A stretch of 33,189 nt of DNA from an uncultured Eubacteriales bacterium (GTDB lineage: Bacteria; Bacillota; Clostridia; Oscillospirales; Oscillospiraceae): the NCBI GenBank assembly GCA_900544295.1, contig UQUO01000022.1, positions 1-33,189 on the forward strand, written 5' to 3'. The stretch's first letter is position 1; each line of letters opens with the position of its first letter. Under the pieces are notes generated by a model. The model worked only from the letters and a program-made list of their open reading frames with translations. It was not told the origin of the DNA and did no database searches. Of the stretch, positions 22,870-30,158 are shown piece by piece. Made by a program: the position numbers and the translations under genes.

Positions 22870-23466
22870 TCATTTGATGTCCAGCAGGGCCTCGGCATCC
22901 TCGGCGAAGTCGCAGATGATGCGGTCGAGCATCGCCATGAGGGCGGCGGCCCGCTCGCCCAGGCGCTCGTCGGCGCGTTTTTCGCGCAGGCTGCGCAGGC
23001 GGTCTATGGTGCGCTGGTTGAGGCCGAGGGCGTTGTAGTAGTCGCTCTCCAGCGCGCGGCGCCCGGCCTCAGTGTCCGGCGAGTCGAAGCCGAGCAGGAA
23101 GTCCGGCGTCGTTCCGAAGTAACGGGCGATGGCGCAGACGGTGGCGGCCGAGGGCGTCGTGGCCGCGCCGCCCTTGGGCTTGAGGTACTTGCGTATGGCC
23201 GGCCGCGAGACGCCGACGGCGTCGGCCAGCTCCTGGATGTTCACGGACTTGCCCTGGCTGTTGTTCCCGTTCATGAGGTAGGCCAGGCGCATGCGGAAGA
23301 GGTCGTTCATGCTCGCCTCCCCGCTGTCGGCGCCGGGGACAAAGACGTCCTTCGCGTCTATGGGCCGCTCGCGGCGCTTCGGGGCGGACTCTTTGGCCTT
23401 CTGTGGTTTTGCCTTCGCGGGCTTGGCGGGCTTTTCCCTGGCAGCAGCCGGCTTGTTGTCGTCCAT
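22870..23466 (-). CDS. XRE-family transcriptional regulator
   Basis: This 198-residue protein has a Lys/Ala/Pro-rich N-terminal tail (about 1-40), then a helix-turn-helix domain: NIQELADAVGVSRPAIRKYL (about 76-95) and TVCAIARYFGTTPDFLLGFD, the usual end of XRE/Cro domains. The C-terminal ~75 residues are helical and charged. Start ATG 23466 follows GGGGAGG. A promoter is at 23509-23537 (TTGACA-N17-TTTAAT on the minus strand). The dyad AACT-N2-AGTT near 23487-23496 could be its own operator. Its targets are not evident. Confidence 0.85.
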   Translation of the reverse strand: MDDNKPAAAREKPAKPAKAKPQKAKESAPKRRERPIDAKDVFVPGADSGEASMNDLFRMRLAYLMNGNNSQGKSVNIQELADAVGVSRPAIRKYLKPKGGAATTPSAATVCAIARYFGTTPDFLLGFDSPDTEAGRRALESDYYNALGLNQRTIDRLRSLREKRADERLGERAAALMAMLDRIICDFAEDAEALLDIK

Positions 23467-23508
23467 AATATGCCTCCCCGTATAGTAACTTTAGTTTCAC
23501 GCGGCTCC

Positions 23509-23537
23509 ATTAAAGCACCGTGAGCGTCTTCTGTCAA
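23509..23537 (-). promoter_or_regulatory. Sigma-A promoter of the XRE regulator
   Basis: On the minus strand TTGACA (23532-23537) and TTTAAT (23509-23514) are exactly 17 bp apart, 43 bases upstream of the start codon. Confidence 0.75.
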
Positions 23538-23670
23538 GCAAAGGCGAAAAATGTTCACAATATGGCGCTGGACTGCGGAAAAATTTTGTGTTATCATGCG
23601 CTCTGCCGGAACAAAATATGCTGTAGGCAAGTCAAATACGCCTGAGAACACAAAAGGGGTTGTTTATATA

Positions 23671-24837
23671 GTGAAAAAACAGGATATGGACTGGGACGAG
23701 GCGGCAGGAGGCGGCAAGCGCGCGCGCCGCGCGGCGAAGCGCGGCTCCAAGGCGGCCATTGTCGTCTGCGTTATACTCATACTGATCTTCGGCGCCGTGG
23801 CGGGCTATATGATCTGGGAGAAGCCGCCCGCGCGTCCGGGCGGCGGCCTTGTGGACCCGACGGCCGAGAGCGTGCCCCCCGCGGCGGAGACGCTCGCGCC
23901 CACGGAAACGCCGGAGCCCACGGAGGACCCCAACGCCGGCGCGCCCGCCTCGCTCAACGAGTATATGTACACCTTCCTCGTCGTCGGCCTGGACAAGGTC
24001 GGCTACAACACCGACACCATGATGGTCGGCCGCATCGACACGAAGAACCACGAGATAAACGTCGTCAGCATCCCGCGCGACACGATGGTGAACGTCTCCT
24101 GGTCGGTCAAGAAGGTCAACACGCTCTACGCAGCGGACATCAACAACGGCGGCAACGGTATTGACGGGCTGATGGACGGTCTCAAGGACATCCTGGGCTT
24201 CCAGATAGACTGCTACGCCGTCGTGGACCTCAACGCCTTCGTCCAGCTGGTGGACGCCATCGGCGGCGTGGACTACAACGTCCCCATCGACATGAACTAT
24301 TACGACCCGACGCAGGACCTCTACATCAGCATCCCCGCCGGGCAGCAGCACCTGGACGGCGAAGAGGCGCTGAAGGTCGTGCGCTTCCGCTCCGGCTACG
24401 CGACGGCGGACATCGGCCGCATCGGCACGCAGCAGGACTTCCTCATGTCCGTGGCGAGCCAGATGCTCACCCTCGGCAACATCCCGAACCTGCCCACCTT
24501 CATCGACATTTTCGTCAACAACGTGGACACCAACCTCTCCGCTGAGAACATCGCCTTCTTCGCGCGGCAGTTCCTGCTGTGCAAGAGCGAGGACATCCAC
24601 TTCTACACCCTGCCCGGCAACTACGGCGACAGCGTGAAGGGCCTGTCCTACGTCTCCATCAACATCGAGGAGTGGCTGCAAATGGTGAACGACTGCCTGA
24701 ACCCCTATGACCAGGATGTCACCGAGGCCAACGTCAACATCCTCGTCCACTCCTACACCACGGGCTTTTACTCCACCACCGGCTACATCGCCGGCGGCAA
24801 GGACTCCTTCTACGACAACACCGCCGCCTCCGGCTGA
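23671..24837 (+). CDS. LytR-CpsA-Psr (LCP) family glycopolymer transferase
   Basis: This 388-residue membrane-anchored enzyme attaches anionic glycopolymers such as teichoic acids or capsule to peptidoglycan. It has a basic N-terminal tail, one transmembrane helix (about 28-48), a Pro/Thr/Glu-rich linker (about 51-92), and an extracellular LCP domain from ~98: LVVGLDKVGYNTDTMMVGRI, then NVVSIPRDTMVNV, and ALKVVRFRSGYATADIGRIG with the conserved Arg and Asp residues that bind the pyrophosphate lipid. I take the GTG at 23671, behind AAAGGGG; an in-frame ATG is at 23686. It is likely linked functionally to the dlt cassette further on (inference). Confidence 0.92.
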   Translation: MKKQDMDWDEAAGGGKRARRAAKRGSKAAIVVCVILILIFGAVAGYMIWEKPPARPGGGLVDPTAESVPPAAETLAPTETPEPTEDPNAGAPASLNEYMYTFLVVGLDKVGYNTDTMMVGRIDTKNHEINVVSIPRDTMVNVSWSVKKVNTLYAADINNGGNGIDGLMDGLKDILGFQIDCYAVVDLNAFVQLVDAIGGVDYNVPIDMNYYDPTQDLYISIPAGQQHLDGEEALKVVRFRSGYATADIGRIGTQQDFLMSVASQMLTLGNIPNLPTFIDIFVNNVDTNLSAENIAFFARQFLLCKSEDIHFYTLPGNYGDSVKGLSYVSINIEEWLQMVNDCLNPYDQDVTEANVNILVHSYTTGFYSTTGYIAGGKDSFYDNTAASG

Positions 24838-24852
24838 TGCCTGACAGGCGAA

Positions 24853-24888
24853 AGCTCCCCGCCCTCTGCAGGGCGGGGAGCTCTTTTT
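24853..24888. terminator. Terminator between the LCP gene and the anti-sigma gene
   Basis: A 12-bp perfect stem (24853-24864 with 24871-24882) has a 6-base loop and T5 at 24884-24888 on the plus strand. It lies 15 bases past the LCP stop; the opposing gene ends within its right edge. Confidence 0.9.
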
Positions 24889-25867
24889 ATTTGCCTATGC
24901 GGCTGTAGATGAGCGTGTCGGCTATGTCGTCGAGCACCTCGTCCGTGAGCTCAATGTCGCTGCTCACGCGCTCGGCGAAGAAGGAGTTTTCGAGCCAGGC
25001 ATAGATGTAGGCCTCCTGCCCGTTTGAGAGGATGGTGAGCTCCGTGCCGTCGGGCGCCGTGTGGCTGCGGGCCTTGAAGGAGGCGGAGTCCACCAACGCC
25101 GCCGTGCCCACCTCCCTGCTGTTCGTCAGCACGTCGTAGCGGGAGTTGCAGCCGTAGCAGGTGATCCACTCGCCGCCGGGCAGCTCGTAGTACCAGCTGA
25201 CGCAGAAGTTGCCCTCCGGGAACCAGTAGACCTTGTCAAAGCCCACGGGCGTCTCGGCGAAGATGCTGCCCGAGCCCGCGAAGCTGGCCGTCAGCTCCGC
25301 CAGCTCCTCGTTGGTGTAGAAGCCCTCGCCCGTGAGGCCCGTCGTGTCAGAGCTCCAGGCCACGTTCACGTAGCCCGCCCTGACGCCGCCCTGGAGGGCG
25401 AGGCCGTGCTCGGCGGCGATCTGTTCGAGCATTTTGCCCATGGTCTCATCGCGCACACCGTAGCCCGTGTCGTAGCCGCAGCCGACGCTGACCTTCGGGT
25501 CGTATTTCTCAATGTACTCGTCCCGCCAGGCCTTCCACTCGGCCCAGGCGTCGAGGAAATTTTCCGCCTTCGCGTAGGTCTCGGGCGGCAGGTCCCCGGG
25601 TATGGCCTGGAACTGGGTCAGGGACACCCTGCCCTCGCCCGGCACCAGCAGCGCGCGGATGCCGAAGAGGTCCGCCGCGTAGGCCGCCGCGGCGAGGGCG
25701 AGGGCCAGCGCCGCCGTCAGCGCGATAACGAGCAGCCGCTTTCCCGCCCTCGGGGCGCGGCGCTCCTTTCTTGTTGTCATCTCAAACACCTCCGTCAAAA
25801 CGCCGCCGGAGGCGCGCAGGGGCGAAAAGGCCCTGCGGAAGCGCTCTTTTTCCTCGTGTTCGTCCAC
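24887..25867 (-). CDS. Putative membrane anti-sigma factor
   Basis: This 326-residue protein has a short charged cytoplasmic part (about 1-40, RFRRAFSPLRASGGVLTEVF), one transmembrane helix (LLVIALTAALALALAAAAYA, about 44-64), and a large extracytoplasmic domain of unknown family. It is encoded directly behind an ECF sigma factor: the sigma stop TAA is followed at once by the GTG start at 25867, and the GGAGG for this gene lies in the last sigma codons. That arrangement is typical of an ECF sigma and its membrane-bound inhibitor. No zinc-finger anti-sigma motif is seen, so the assignment rests on topology and context. Confidence 0.7.
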   Translation of the reverse strand: MDEHEEKERFRRAFSPLRASGGVLTEVFEMTTRKERRAPRAGKRLLVIALTAALALALAAAAYAADLFGIRALLVPGEGRVSLTQFQAIPGDLPPETYAKAENFLDAWAEWKAWRDEYIEKYDPKVSVGCGYDTGYGVRDETMGKMLEQIAAEHGLALQGGVRAGYVNVAWSSDTTGLTGEGFYTNEELAELTASFAGSGSIFAETPVGFDKVYWFPEGNFCVSWYYELPGGEWITCYGCNSRYDVLTNSREVGTAALVDSASFKARSHTAPDGTELTILSNGQEAYIYAWLENSFFAERVSSDIELTDEVLDDIADTLIYSRIGK

Positions 25868-26341
25868 TTAGTCCACCTCCGACAAAGTCTCCCTCAGCCG
25901 CGCCCTCGCCCGGGCAAGGCGCGTGCTGACCGTGTTGGGCGGCAGTCCCAAAAGCTCCGCCGTCTCAGCCGTGGAATATCCCTCGTAGTAGTAGAGCAGC
26001 ACGGGCAGGCGGTATTTCGCCTCCAGGCCCATGACCGCGAGGAAGAGCCCCCTGTCCTCCGGCTGCTCGAAGCCGAGCATCTCCGCGTAGTCCTCCAGCG
26101 GCTCTACGCGCCGCCAGGGCGAGCGGAAGAGCTTCCGGCTCTGGTTTACCGTGACGCGGATGAGCCAGCGCTTCACGTGCTCCATGGACTCGAAGTCCCG
26201 CTTCTCCCGGTAGAGTTTTATGAGCACCTCCTGCGTCACGTCCTCGGCGTCCTCGCGGTTTTTGAGCGCGCCGAAGGCCACGCGGTAGACCATATCTATG
26301 TACTTTGCCGCCAGGGCCTCAAAGCGCTCGTCCGTAAGCAT
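25868..26341 (-). CDS. ECF-type RNA polymerase sigma factor
   Basis: This 157-residue sigma-70-family factor of extracytoplasmic-function type has region 2: AAKYIDMVYRVAFGALKNRE followed by DAEDVTQEVLIKLYR; and region 4: LPVLLYYYEGYSTAETAELL followed by GLPPNTVSTRLARARARLRE. Regions 1 and 3 are absent, as expected. I choose ATG 26341 with GGAAGGGAG upstream. An in-frame GTG at 26371 lies only a few bases from a -10-like TATTAT, so it is unlikely to be translated. It forms a coupled pair with the downstream putative anti-sigma gene. Target promoters unknown. Confidence 0.92.
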   Translation of the reverse strand: MLTDERFEALAAKYIDMVYRVAFGALKNREDAEDVTQEVLIKLYREKRDFESMEHVKRWLIRVTVNQSRKLFRSPWRRVEPLEDYAEMLGFEQPEDRGLFLAVMGLEAKYRLPVLLYYYEGYSTAETAELLGLPPNTVSTRLARARARLRETLSEVD

Positions 26342-26419
26342 GGGCCGCTCCCTTCCTGAAAAGCCTTTCACCTATAATACCCCCGAGAGGGGCGGGAGCT
26401 TTCACTCCCAGAAGATTAA

Positions 26420-26460
26420 ACCGGCGGTTCAAAATTTTTTGTACATATTGTACCGCCGGT
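26420..26460. promoter_or_regulatory. Nested dyads upstream of the truncated XRE gene
   Basis: ACCGGCGGT (26420-26428) is repeated inverted as ACCGCCGGT (26452-26460). Inside lies GTACA-TAT-TGTAC (26441-26453). The position between the sigma operon (minus) and the XRE start (plus) suits an operator of the XRE protein or a shared regulatory region. A clear -35/-10 pair for the XRE gene was not found. Confidence 0.45.
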
Positions 26461-26513
26461 GCCTGTTGGACCCGCCGCAGAGTGATAAAATAGACGCAGG
26501 ACGGAGGTGCGAA

Positions 26514-26634
26514 ATGAAACTATCCCTCTCTGAAAACATCAGCTCCCTGCGCCGCGCGTCGGGCCTGACGCAGGAGCGGCTGGCGGAGGCGCTGGGCGTG
26601 AGCTTCGCGGCGGTCAGCAAGTGGGAGCGCGGGG
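26514..26634 (+). pseudogene. XRE-family regulator, truncated after ~40 codons
   Basis: After GGAGG and ATG 26514 the protein reads as an XRE helix-turn-helix: SENISSLRRASGLTQERLAE, then ALGVSFAAVSKWERG. Homology and base composition then change abruptly at about 26631-26634, where the usual continuation after the KWERG is replaced by the sequence of the mobile remnant. The frame stays open to 26852 but encodes nothing recognisable. The rest of the gene is not found on the other side of the insert. Confidence 0.8.
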
Positions 26635-26706
26635 GTTCACTTATAAAGATACCACATCAATCCCACGCTGACTTTTGCTCAACCGATACAGCCGGAGGGC
26701 TGGATA

Positions 26707-26835
26707 ACAAGAAAAGGCGGTATGCGCCCCGTGGAGGGGTAGCGTACCGCCTTTTCTTGTGGGGGTTTCCAAAGGGGGCAACGCCCCCATTTGGCACACG
26801 ACTTTGCGAAGCAAAGTGTAGTGTGTTATACGCTC
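26707..26835. other. Hairpin cluster resembling a transfer origin (oriT)
   Basis: Three inverted repeats stand in a row: a 19-base stem with one mismatch (26707-26725 with 26742-26760), a CCAAA/GGGGGC-aac-GCCCCC/TTTGG stem (26769-26794), and ACTTTGC-gaa-GCAAAGT (26801-26817), followed by TGTAGTGTGTTATAC. A compact inverted repeat next to an unpaired T/G-rich run is the usual build of relaxase nick regions. Because the relaxase gene is missing I cannot name the family. The stem at 26707 could instead be a terminator. Confidence 0.4.
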
Positions 26836-27277
26836 TGTCGGCGTTGCCGTGAAAATGCCGTTGCCGCCGGGGAGGGCAAGGGCATTTGAAGCGACAGGAA
26901 AACAGGGCTGTGCTTGCGTGGCGTAGAGCCGTAAGCACAGGTCTGGTTTCAACAGCAGACTGGGCGTATATGAAAGCCCCCGTCCCTCGTCCTACGCTCC
27001 GACTTGTGGACAAAGTGTCCCGAAGTTGTGGCCACACTCCCGGAAAAGTAGCAGGACAGCGGGCAACCGTCAAGGCTGAAATGAACGGGTTTGCACCCGG
27101 CCTTGACCGCCGCCCGCCGCCCCGCTGGATGGGTGGACAAGGCGGCCAATCCCTCAAAGTGCTTGGCCGCTCTCTTTCTGATTTTGGAGCATTCTTTTCC
27201 TCAAAATTGAAATGGGCGGGAAGCCATTTTGTGGCTTTGCTATTTCCCCGATAAACTGTGAGTTGTTGTGCAAGACA

Positions 27278-27805
27278 TTATATTTTTCTATTTTCTATTA
27301 TGAGCAATGCTGTAAATATAATTTCAAAAACAAGCATCATTAACGCTAATATCAAACGTGTAGAATTACATCCAACAATCAATGAAGCTACAGGGATAAG
27401 AACTGACATAATCATGTAAGTTTTTGATTTATATAACCAGCTATATGGTAACAAATGCGCCCCAAAAATCATAGCAATAACCATTAGCATTTTTTCTGGT
27501 ACTGTTGGATAAATCCACATTGCAATCAATAAATATAAGATTTGATTTATCGAAAATAATATACCTAGATTATTCAGTGGATTGCTTTTGTCCTGAAATT
27601 GGATCTTTAATAATTTGGACATCAAAAATGCTAAAGGCAATAGTGGTGCGGTACAACAAAATGTTAGCAAATTCTTGGTAAGAATCGGTAAATCTAAGAA
27701 TTGTACCATCATCACCAAAAGCCAAATCACAATAGAAGCTGAAATAAAATGAATACCTCTCTTTTGCTTGATAGCACAATCTATTCTTAAATCCTCTAAA
27801 TTCAT
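27278..27805 (-). CDS. Hypothetical polytopic membrane protein, mobile-element cargo
   Basis: This 175-residue protein begins MNLEDLRIDCAIKQKRGIHF and has about five to six hydrophobic helices, the first FISASIVIWLLVMMVQFLDL. It resembles the uncharacterised DUF7010-type membrane proteins; that recollection is not secure. The ATG at 27805 follows GGAGG by 11 bases; an in-frame GTG at 27823 is possible but lies inside the Shine-Dalgarno region. The gene is AT-rich in contrast with its chromosomal surroundings, marking it as imported. Function unknown. Confidence 0.7.
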   Translation of the reverse strand: MNLEDLRIDCAIKQKRGIHFISASIVIWLLVMMVQFLDLPILTKNLLTFCCTAPLLPLAFLMSKLLKIQFQDKSNPLNNLGILFSINQILYLLIAMWIYPTVPEKMLMVIAMIFGAHLLPYSWLYKSKTYMIMSVLIPVASLIVGCNSTRLILALMMLVFEIIFTALLIIENRKI

Positions 27806-27844
27806 AACACGTTTTTCCTCCACAAATTAGAATTTGTCGCCCAC

Positions 27845-28262
27845 TTATTTTCTCCCCCGCTGTGGGTTTGGATTTTTCAGCAAGTCCGACTTCTGTGCAA
27901 TCTTTTTCAGCCACTTCTTTTCTTCCTCAGACAGCTTCTTGTAATTCAGTTTAAGCCGCTTACAGATAAACGCCAAAGCCGCTTGCTCCGGGTCGCTGTC
28001 CTCTCTGGCGGTTTCCTCGGCGGTCTGCAAGATCGGCGTTTGGGTGGTTTCTTGTTTGAGAACGGCCCAGCAGATAATCGGCGGTCACGCCGTAAAACTT
28101 CGCCAGCTTGATAAGGGCATAGTGGCTGATGTCCTTGAAGTCCTCTGCTTCATAGCTTCCCAGCGCAGACTTGGAGAGGTGCGTCTGCTCCGCAAGCTGT
28201 TCCAGCGTCAGCCCACGCTCCACACGCAAGTCTTTTAATCGTTCTTGTATTGATAAAGCCAC
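27845..28262 (-). pseudogene. XRE-family regulator with a single-base frameshift
   Basis: The first part (from GTG 28262, behind GGAGGG) encodes a normal XRE domain: SIQERLKDLRVERGLTLEQL, then AEQTHLSKSALGSYE and KFYGVTADYLLGRSQTRNHP. It then leaves frame at about 28030. The adjoining frame, ending at 27845, continues sensibly with QTAEETAREDSDPEQAALAF and KKLSEEEKKWLKKIAQKSDL. Reading CTGCAG instead of CTTGCAG near 28028 would join both into one protein of about 139 residues. So this is either a recent single-T insertion or a sequencing error. Confidence 0.75.
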
Positions 28263-28277
28263 CTTATCCCTCCGTCC

Positions 28278-28619
28278 TTACTGTTGATTTAATTCCGTTC
28301 CATAATGTTCTGAGGAAAAACCGTTATCAAGAAAAATTGAAAAGAACGGTGTCATCTTATTGTAAATCTCCGTATCTTTCGGTTTGGGTAACTGCAAAAC
28401 CATATTTACAAAATCAGTCGATACCAGTCCCACGATAATTTTTCCGTATTGCCAATCGTCATTTTTGAGTGTTCCATACTTCAAAGCATACTCAATCCAT
28501 GTTGTTTCTTCATTCCAACAATGGATTTCAAAGGTTTTCGCTGTCCGAAGATGCTTTTCCATAATCTTTTTCCATTCATCATTGATAGGCTGCGTATAAT
28601 CAAATTCTATCTGTTCCAT
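28278..28619 (-). CDS. Small hypothetical protein, mobile-element cargo
   Basis: This 113-residue, acidic, soluble protein starts MEQIEFDYTQPINDEWKKIM and contains many aromatic residues (WNEETTWIEYALKYG, NDDWQYGKIIVGLV). No family is recognised. Size, composition and its solitary place beside an XRE gene would fit an immunity-type or small accessory protein, but this is only a guess. ATG 28619 has GAGGG about 8 bases upstream. It is followed within 16 bases by the frameshifted XRE gene, so the two were probably one operon. Confidence 0.6.
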   Translation of the reverse strand: MEQIEFDYTQPINDEWKKIMEKHLRTAKTFEIHCWNEETTWIEYALKYGTLKNDDWQYGKIIVGLVSTDFVNMVLQLPKPKDTEIYNKMTPFFSIFLDNGFSSEHYGTELNQQ

Positions 28620-28742
28620 AAGTCACGCCCTCTACTCATTTTGCTACCATTTTACCATAATTCCGAGAGCGCGGAAATAGCCTGTTTTTTAAGTCGATTT
28701 CCCACCTTTCGGATATACGGGACGGGCGCTTATTTAGGTGTA

Positions 28743-29033
28743 GACTTAACCATGTTCCGCGCCTTCCCGGAGGAGGAGGTCGCCCGGGCCATAGAGCTCT
28801 CCGGCCTCTCGGCGCTCGTTGCGGAGCGCGGCGCGCTGGCCCTTTGCGGCGAGAACGGCTCCGCCCTCTCCGGCGGGGAGCGCCAGCGCGTCTCTATAGC
28901 GCGCAGCCTGCTCCGGCGCTGCGACCTCATCCTGGCTCTCAAGGGTGGCCGCATCGTCGAGCGCGGCAGCTTTGACGAGCTGATGGAGCGCCGGGGCTAT
29001 TTCTACTCCCTCTTCACCCTCGCCCAGCAATGA
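28743..29033 (+). pseudogene. C-terminal stump of an ABC exporter ATPase, internally deleted
   Basis: The frame starts at the typical DLTMFR of ABC exporters and contains FPEEEVARAIELSGL, the signature LSGGERQRVSIARSLL, then RRCDLILALKGGRIVERGSF and the usual C-terminus FYSLFTLAQQ. The transmembrane part, Walker A and Q-loop are missing at the left junction. In addition the Walker B, D-loop and H-loop, which should follow SLL, are absent: the sequence jumps directly to the segment that normally comes after the H-loop. It cannot be an active ATPase. A terminator follows the stop by two bases. Confidence 0.82.
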
Positions 29034-29034
29034 A

Positions 29035-29063
29035 AAAAGCGTGACCGGAACGGTCACGCTTTT
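29035..29063. terminator. Terminator after the ABC stump, formerly shared with the dlt operon
   Basis: AGCGTGACCG (29038-29047) pairs with CGGTCACGCT (29051-29060). A-rich sequence precedes and T-rich sequence follows, so it can act in both directions. The IS30 element at 29074-30159 separates it from the convergent dltX gene. Confidence 0.85.
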
Positions 29064-29119
29064 GCTTTAAAAGGGTGAATTATACTATCAAGTGCAACAC
29101 TTTAGGGGGATAAAAAGGA

Positions 29120-29186
29120 GTTCATACAGGCCCATGGTAGAATGAAGTTACCACACCATCAAACCACCGGAGGGAACTGTATGAAC
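29120..29186 (+). promoter_or_regulatory. Hairpin that can hide the transposase start codon
   Basis: GTTCATACAG (29120-29129) is perfectly complementary to CTGTATGAAC (29177-29186), and the latter contains the transposase ATG at 29181. RNA that enters from outside the element would contain both arms and could pair, masking the start. A transcript beginning after 29129 would not. This is the protection logic known from other insertion sequences; here it is inferred. Confidence 0.5.
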
Positions 29187-30146
29187 TACCGTCATCTTAG
29201 CATAGAAGAGCGCAGTTGTATACGGAAATATTATGTGGACGGGTTAAGTTATCGAGAAATCGCCCGGCTGATCGGGAGGAACGTGAGTACGGTGTCGCGG
29301 GAGATACGGCGGAACTGCACCCACATGTATGACATCCCGACCTACTACCCGCACACGGCGCAGAAGAAGTACCTGCTGCGTCGCTCGTACTGTCACCGGG
29401 GGATGTTTCATTCACAAGAGGTGATTGACTACATAGAGGAAAAGCTGCGGGCGACCTGGTCGCCGGAGCAGATTGCCTGTAATCCTTGTGAGCTGAAGAT
29501 GCCAAGCTGGCGTACCATCTACCGGTGGATCTACGAGAAATACCTGGTAAACGGCAATCTGAAGGTACTGCGCCGCAAGGGAAAGAGCCATGGAGCGAAA
29601 GAAACGCGAGGGAAATACAGTAAGGGAAAGTCGATCCGTAAGCGGGACAAGTCGGTATACAGCCGCCAGGAAGCCGGACACTGGGAAGCGGATACGGTGG
29701 TGAGCGGCCAGGGCAAAAGCAAAGCCTGTTTCGCCACCCTGGCGGAGCGCAAGACTCGGTTTTACATTGCCGTGAAGATGCCGGACCGACGGGCACAGAC
29801 CATGGAGAACGCCATTGTCGCTGCACTGTCCGCTTTCCCTCCGCAGCTGGTCAAGACCATTACCTGTGACCGGGGGACGGAGTTTGCCAACTGGCGCAGA
29901 ATTGAGGAGCGGCTCCATTGTGACGTCTATTTTACCGACCCCTATTGTGCCTGGCAGAAAGGCACAAACGAAAACCTCAATGGTTTGCTCCGGGAGTTTT
30001 ATCCCAAAGGCAGAAACCTCTCCCGCGTTGCTCCTGCCACACTAAAACGAAACCTGGCGTTGATTAACGCCAGGCCTCGTAAAGTTCTTAACTTTCATTC
30101 TGCTCAGGAATTATGGGACTTTGAACTCAATTCCTGTTGCACTTAG
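29181..30146 (+). CDS. IS30-family transposase
   Basis: This 321-residue DDE transposase has the N-terminal helix-turn-helix LSIEERSCIRKYYVDGLSYR followed by EIARLIGRNVSTVSREIRRN. The catalytic triad reads D171 (GHWEADTVV), D230 (ITCDRGTEF) and E264 (KGTNENLNG), with the family's 33-residue gap between the last two. C-terminal YPKGRNLSRV is typical. The start is ATG 29181 with GGAGGG at 29169-29174; the frame extends upstream but would not give the conserved MNYRHLS start. The gene appears intact. Confidence 0.95.
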   Translation: MNYRHLSIEERSCIRKYYVDGLSYREIARLIGRNVSTVSREIRRNCTHMYDIPTYYPHTAQKKYLLRRSYCHRGMFHSQEVIDYIEEKLRATWSPEQIACNPCELKMPSWRTIYRWIYEKYLVNGNLKVLRRKGKSHGAKETRGKYSKGKSIRKRDKSVYSRQEAGHWEADTVVSGQGKSKACFATLAERKTRFYIAVKMPDRRAQTMENAIVAALSAFPPQLVKTITCDRGTEFANWRRIEERLHCDVYFTDPYCAWQKGTNENLNGLLREFYPKGRNLSRVAPATLKRNLALINARPRKVLNFHSAQELWDFELNSCCT

Positions 30147-30158
30147 TTTGACAATTCA

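Larger units (their letters stand above)
26635..28742. mobile_element. Remnant of an integrated mobile element (AT-rich cargo, oriT-like region, no integrase)
   Basis: About 2.1 kb lies between a broken XRE gene and a broken ABC-transporter gene. The part from 27250 to 28740 is clearly richer in A/T than all flanking DNA and uses different codons. It holds a membrane protein, a frameshifted XRE regulator and a small orphan, all on the minus strand, plus a noncoding hairpin cluster on the left. No integrase, transposase or relaxase is present, so the element cannot move by itself. The ends start GGTTCACTTATAA (left) and GGTTAAGTCTACA (right, inverted), which is only a weak terminal match. The stretch 26836-27277 has no gene I can support. 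Confidence 0.7.

Noticed and set aside
26441..26453. LexA- or PerR-type operator at GTACA-TAT-TGTAC
   Set aside because: It does not fit the Gram-positive LexA box (CGAAC-N4-GTTCG) or the PerR box; kept only as an unnamed dyad.
26641..27254. Several overlapping 60-166 codon frames in the left part of the mobile remnant
   Set aside because: They run through the hairpin cluster on both strands, lack ribosome binding sites and resemble no protein family; treated as noncoding.
26635..28742. Complete transposon with clear terminal inverted repeats
   Set aside because: Only a few bases match between the ends (GGTT plus scattered bases), no target duplication was seen and no recombinase is encoded.
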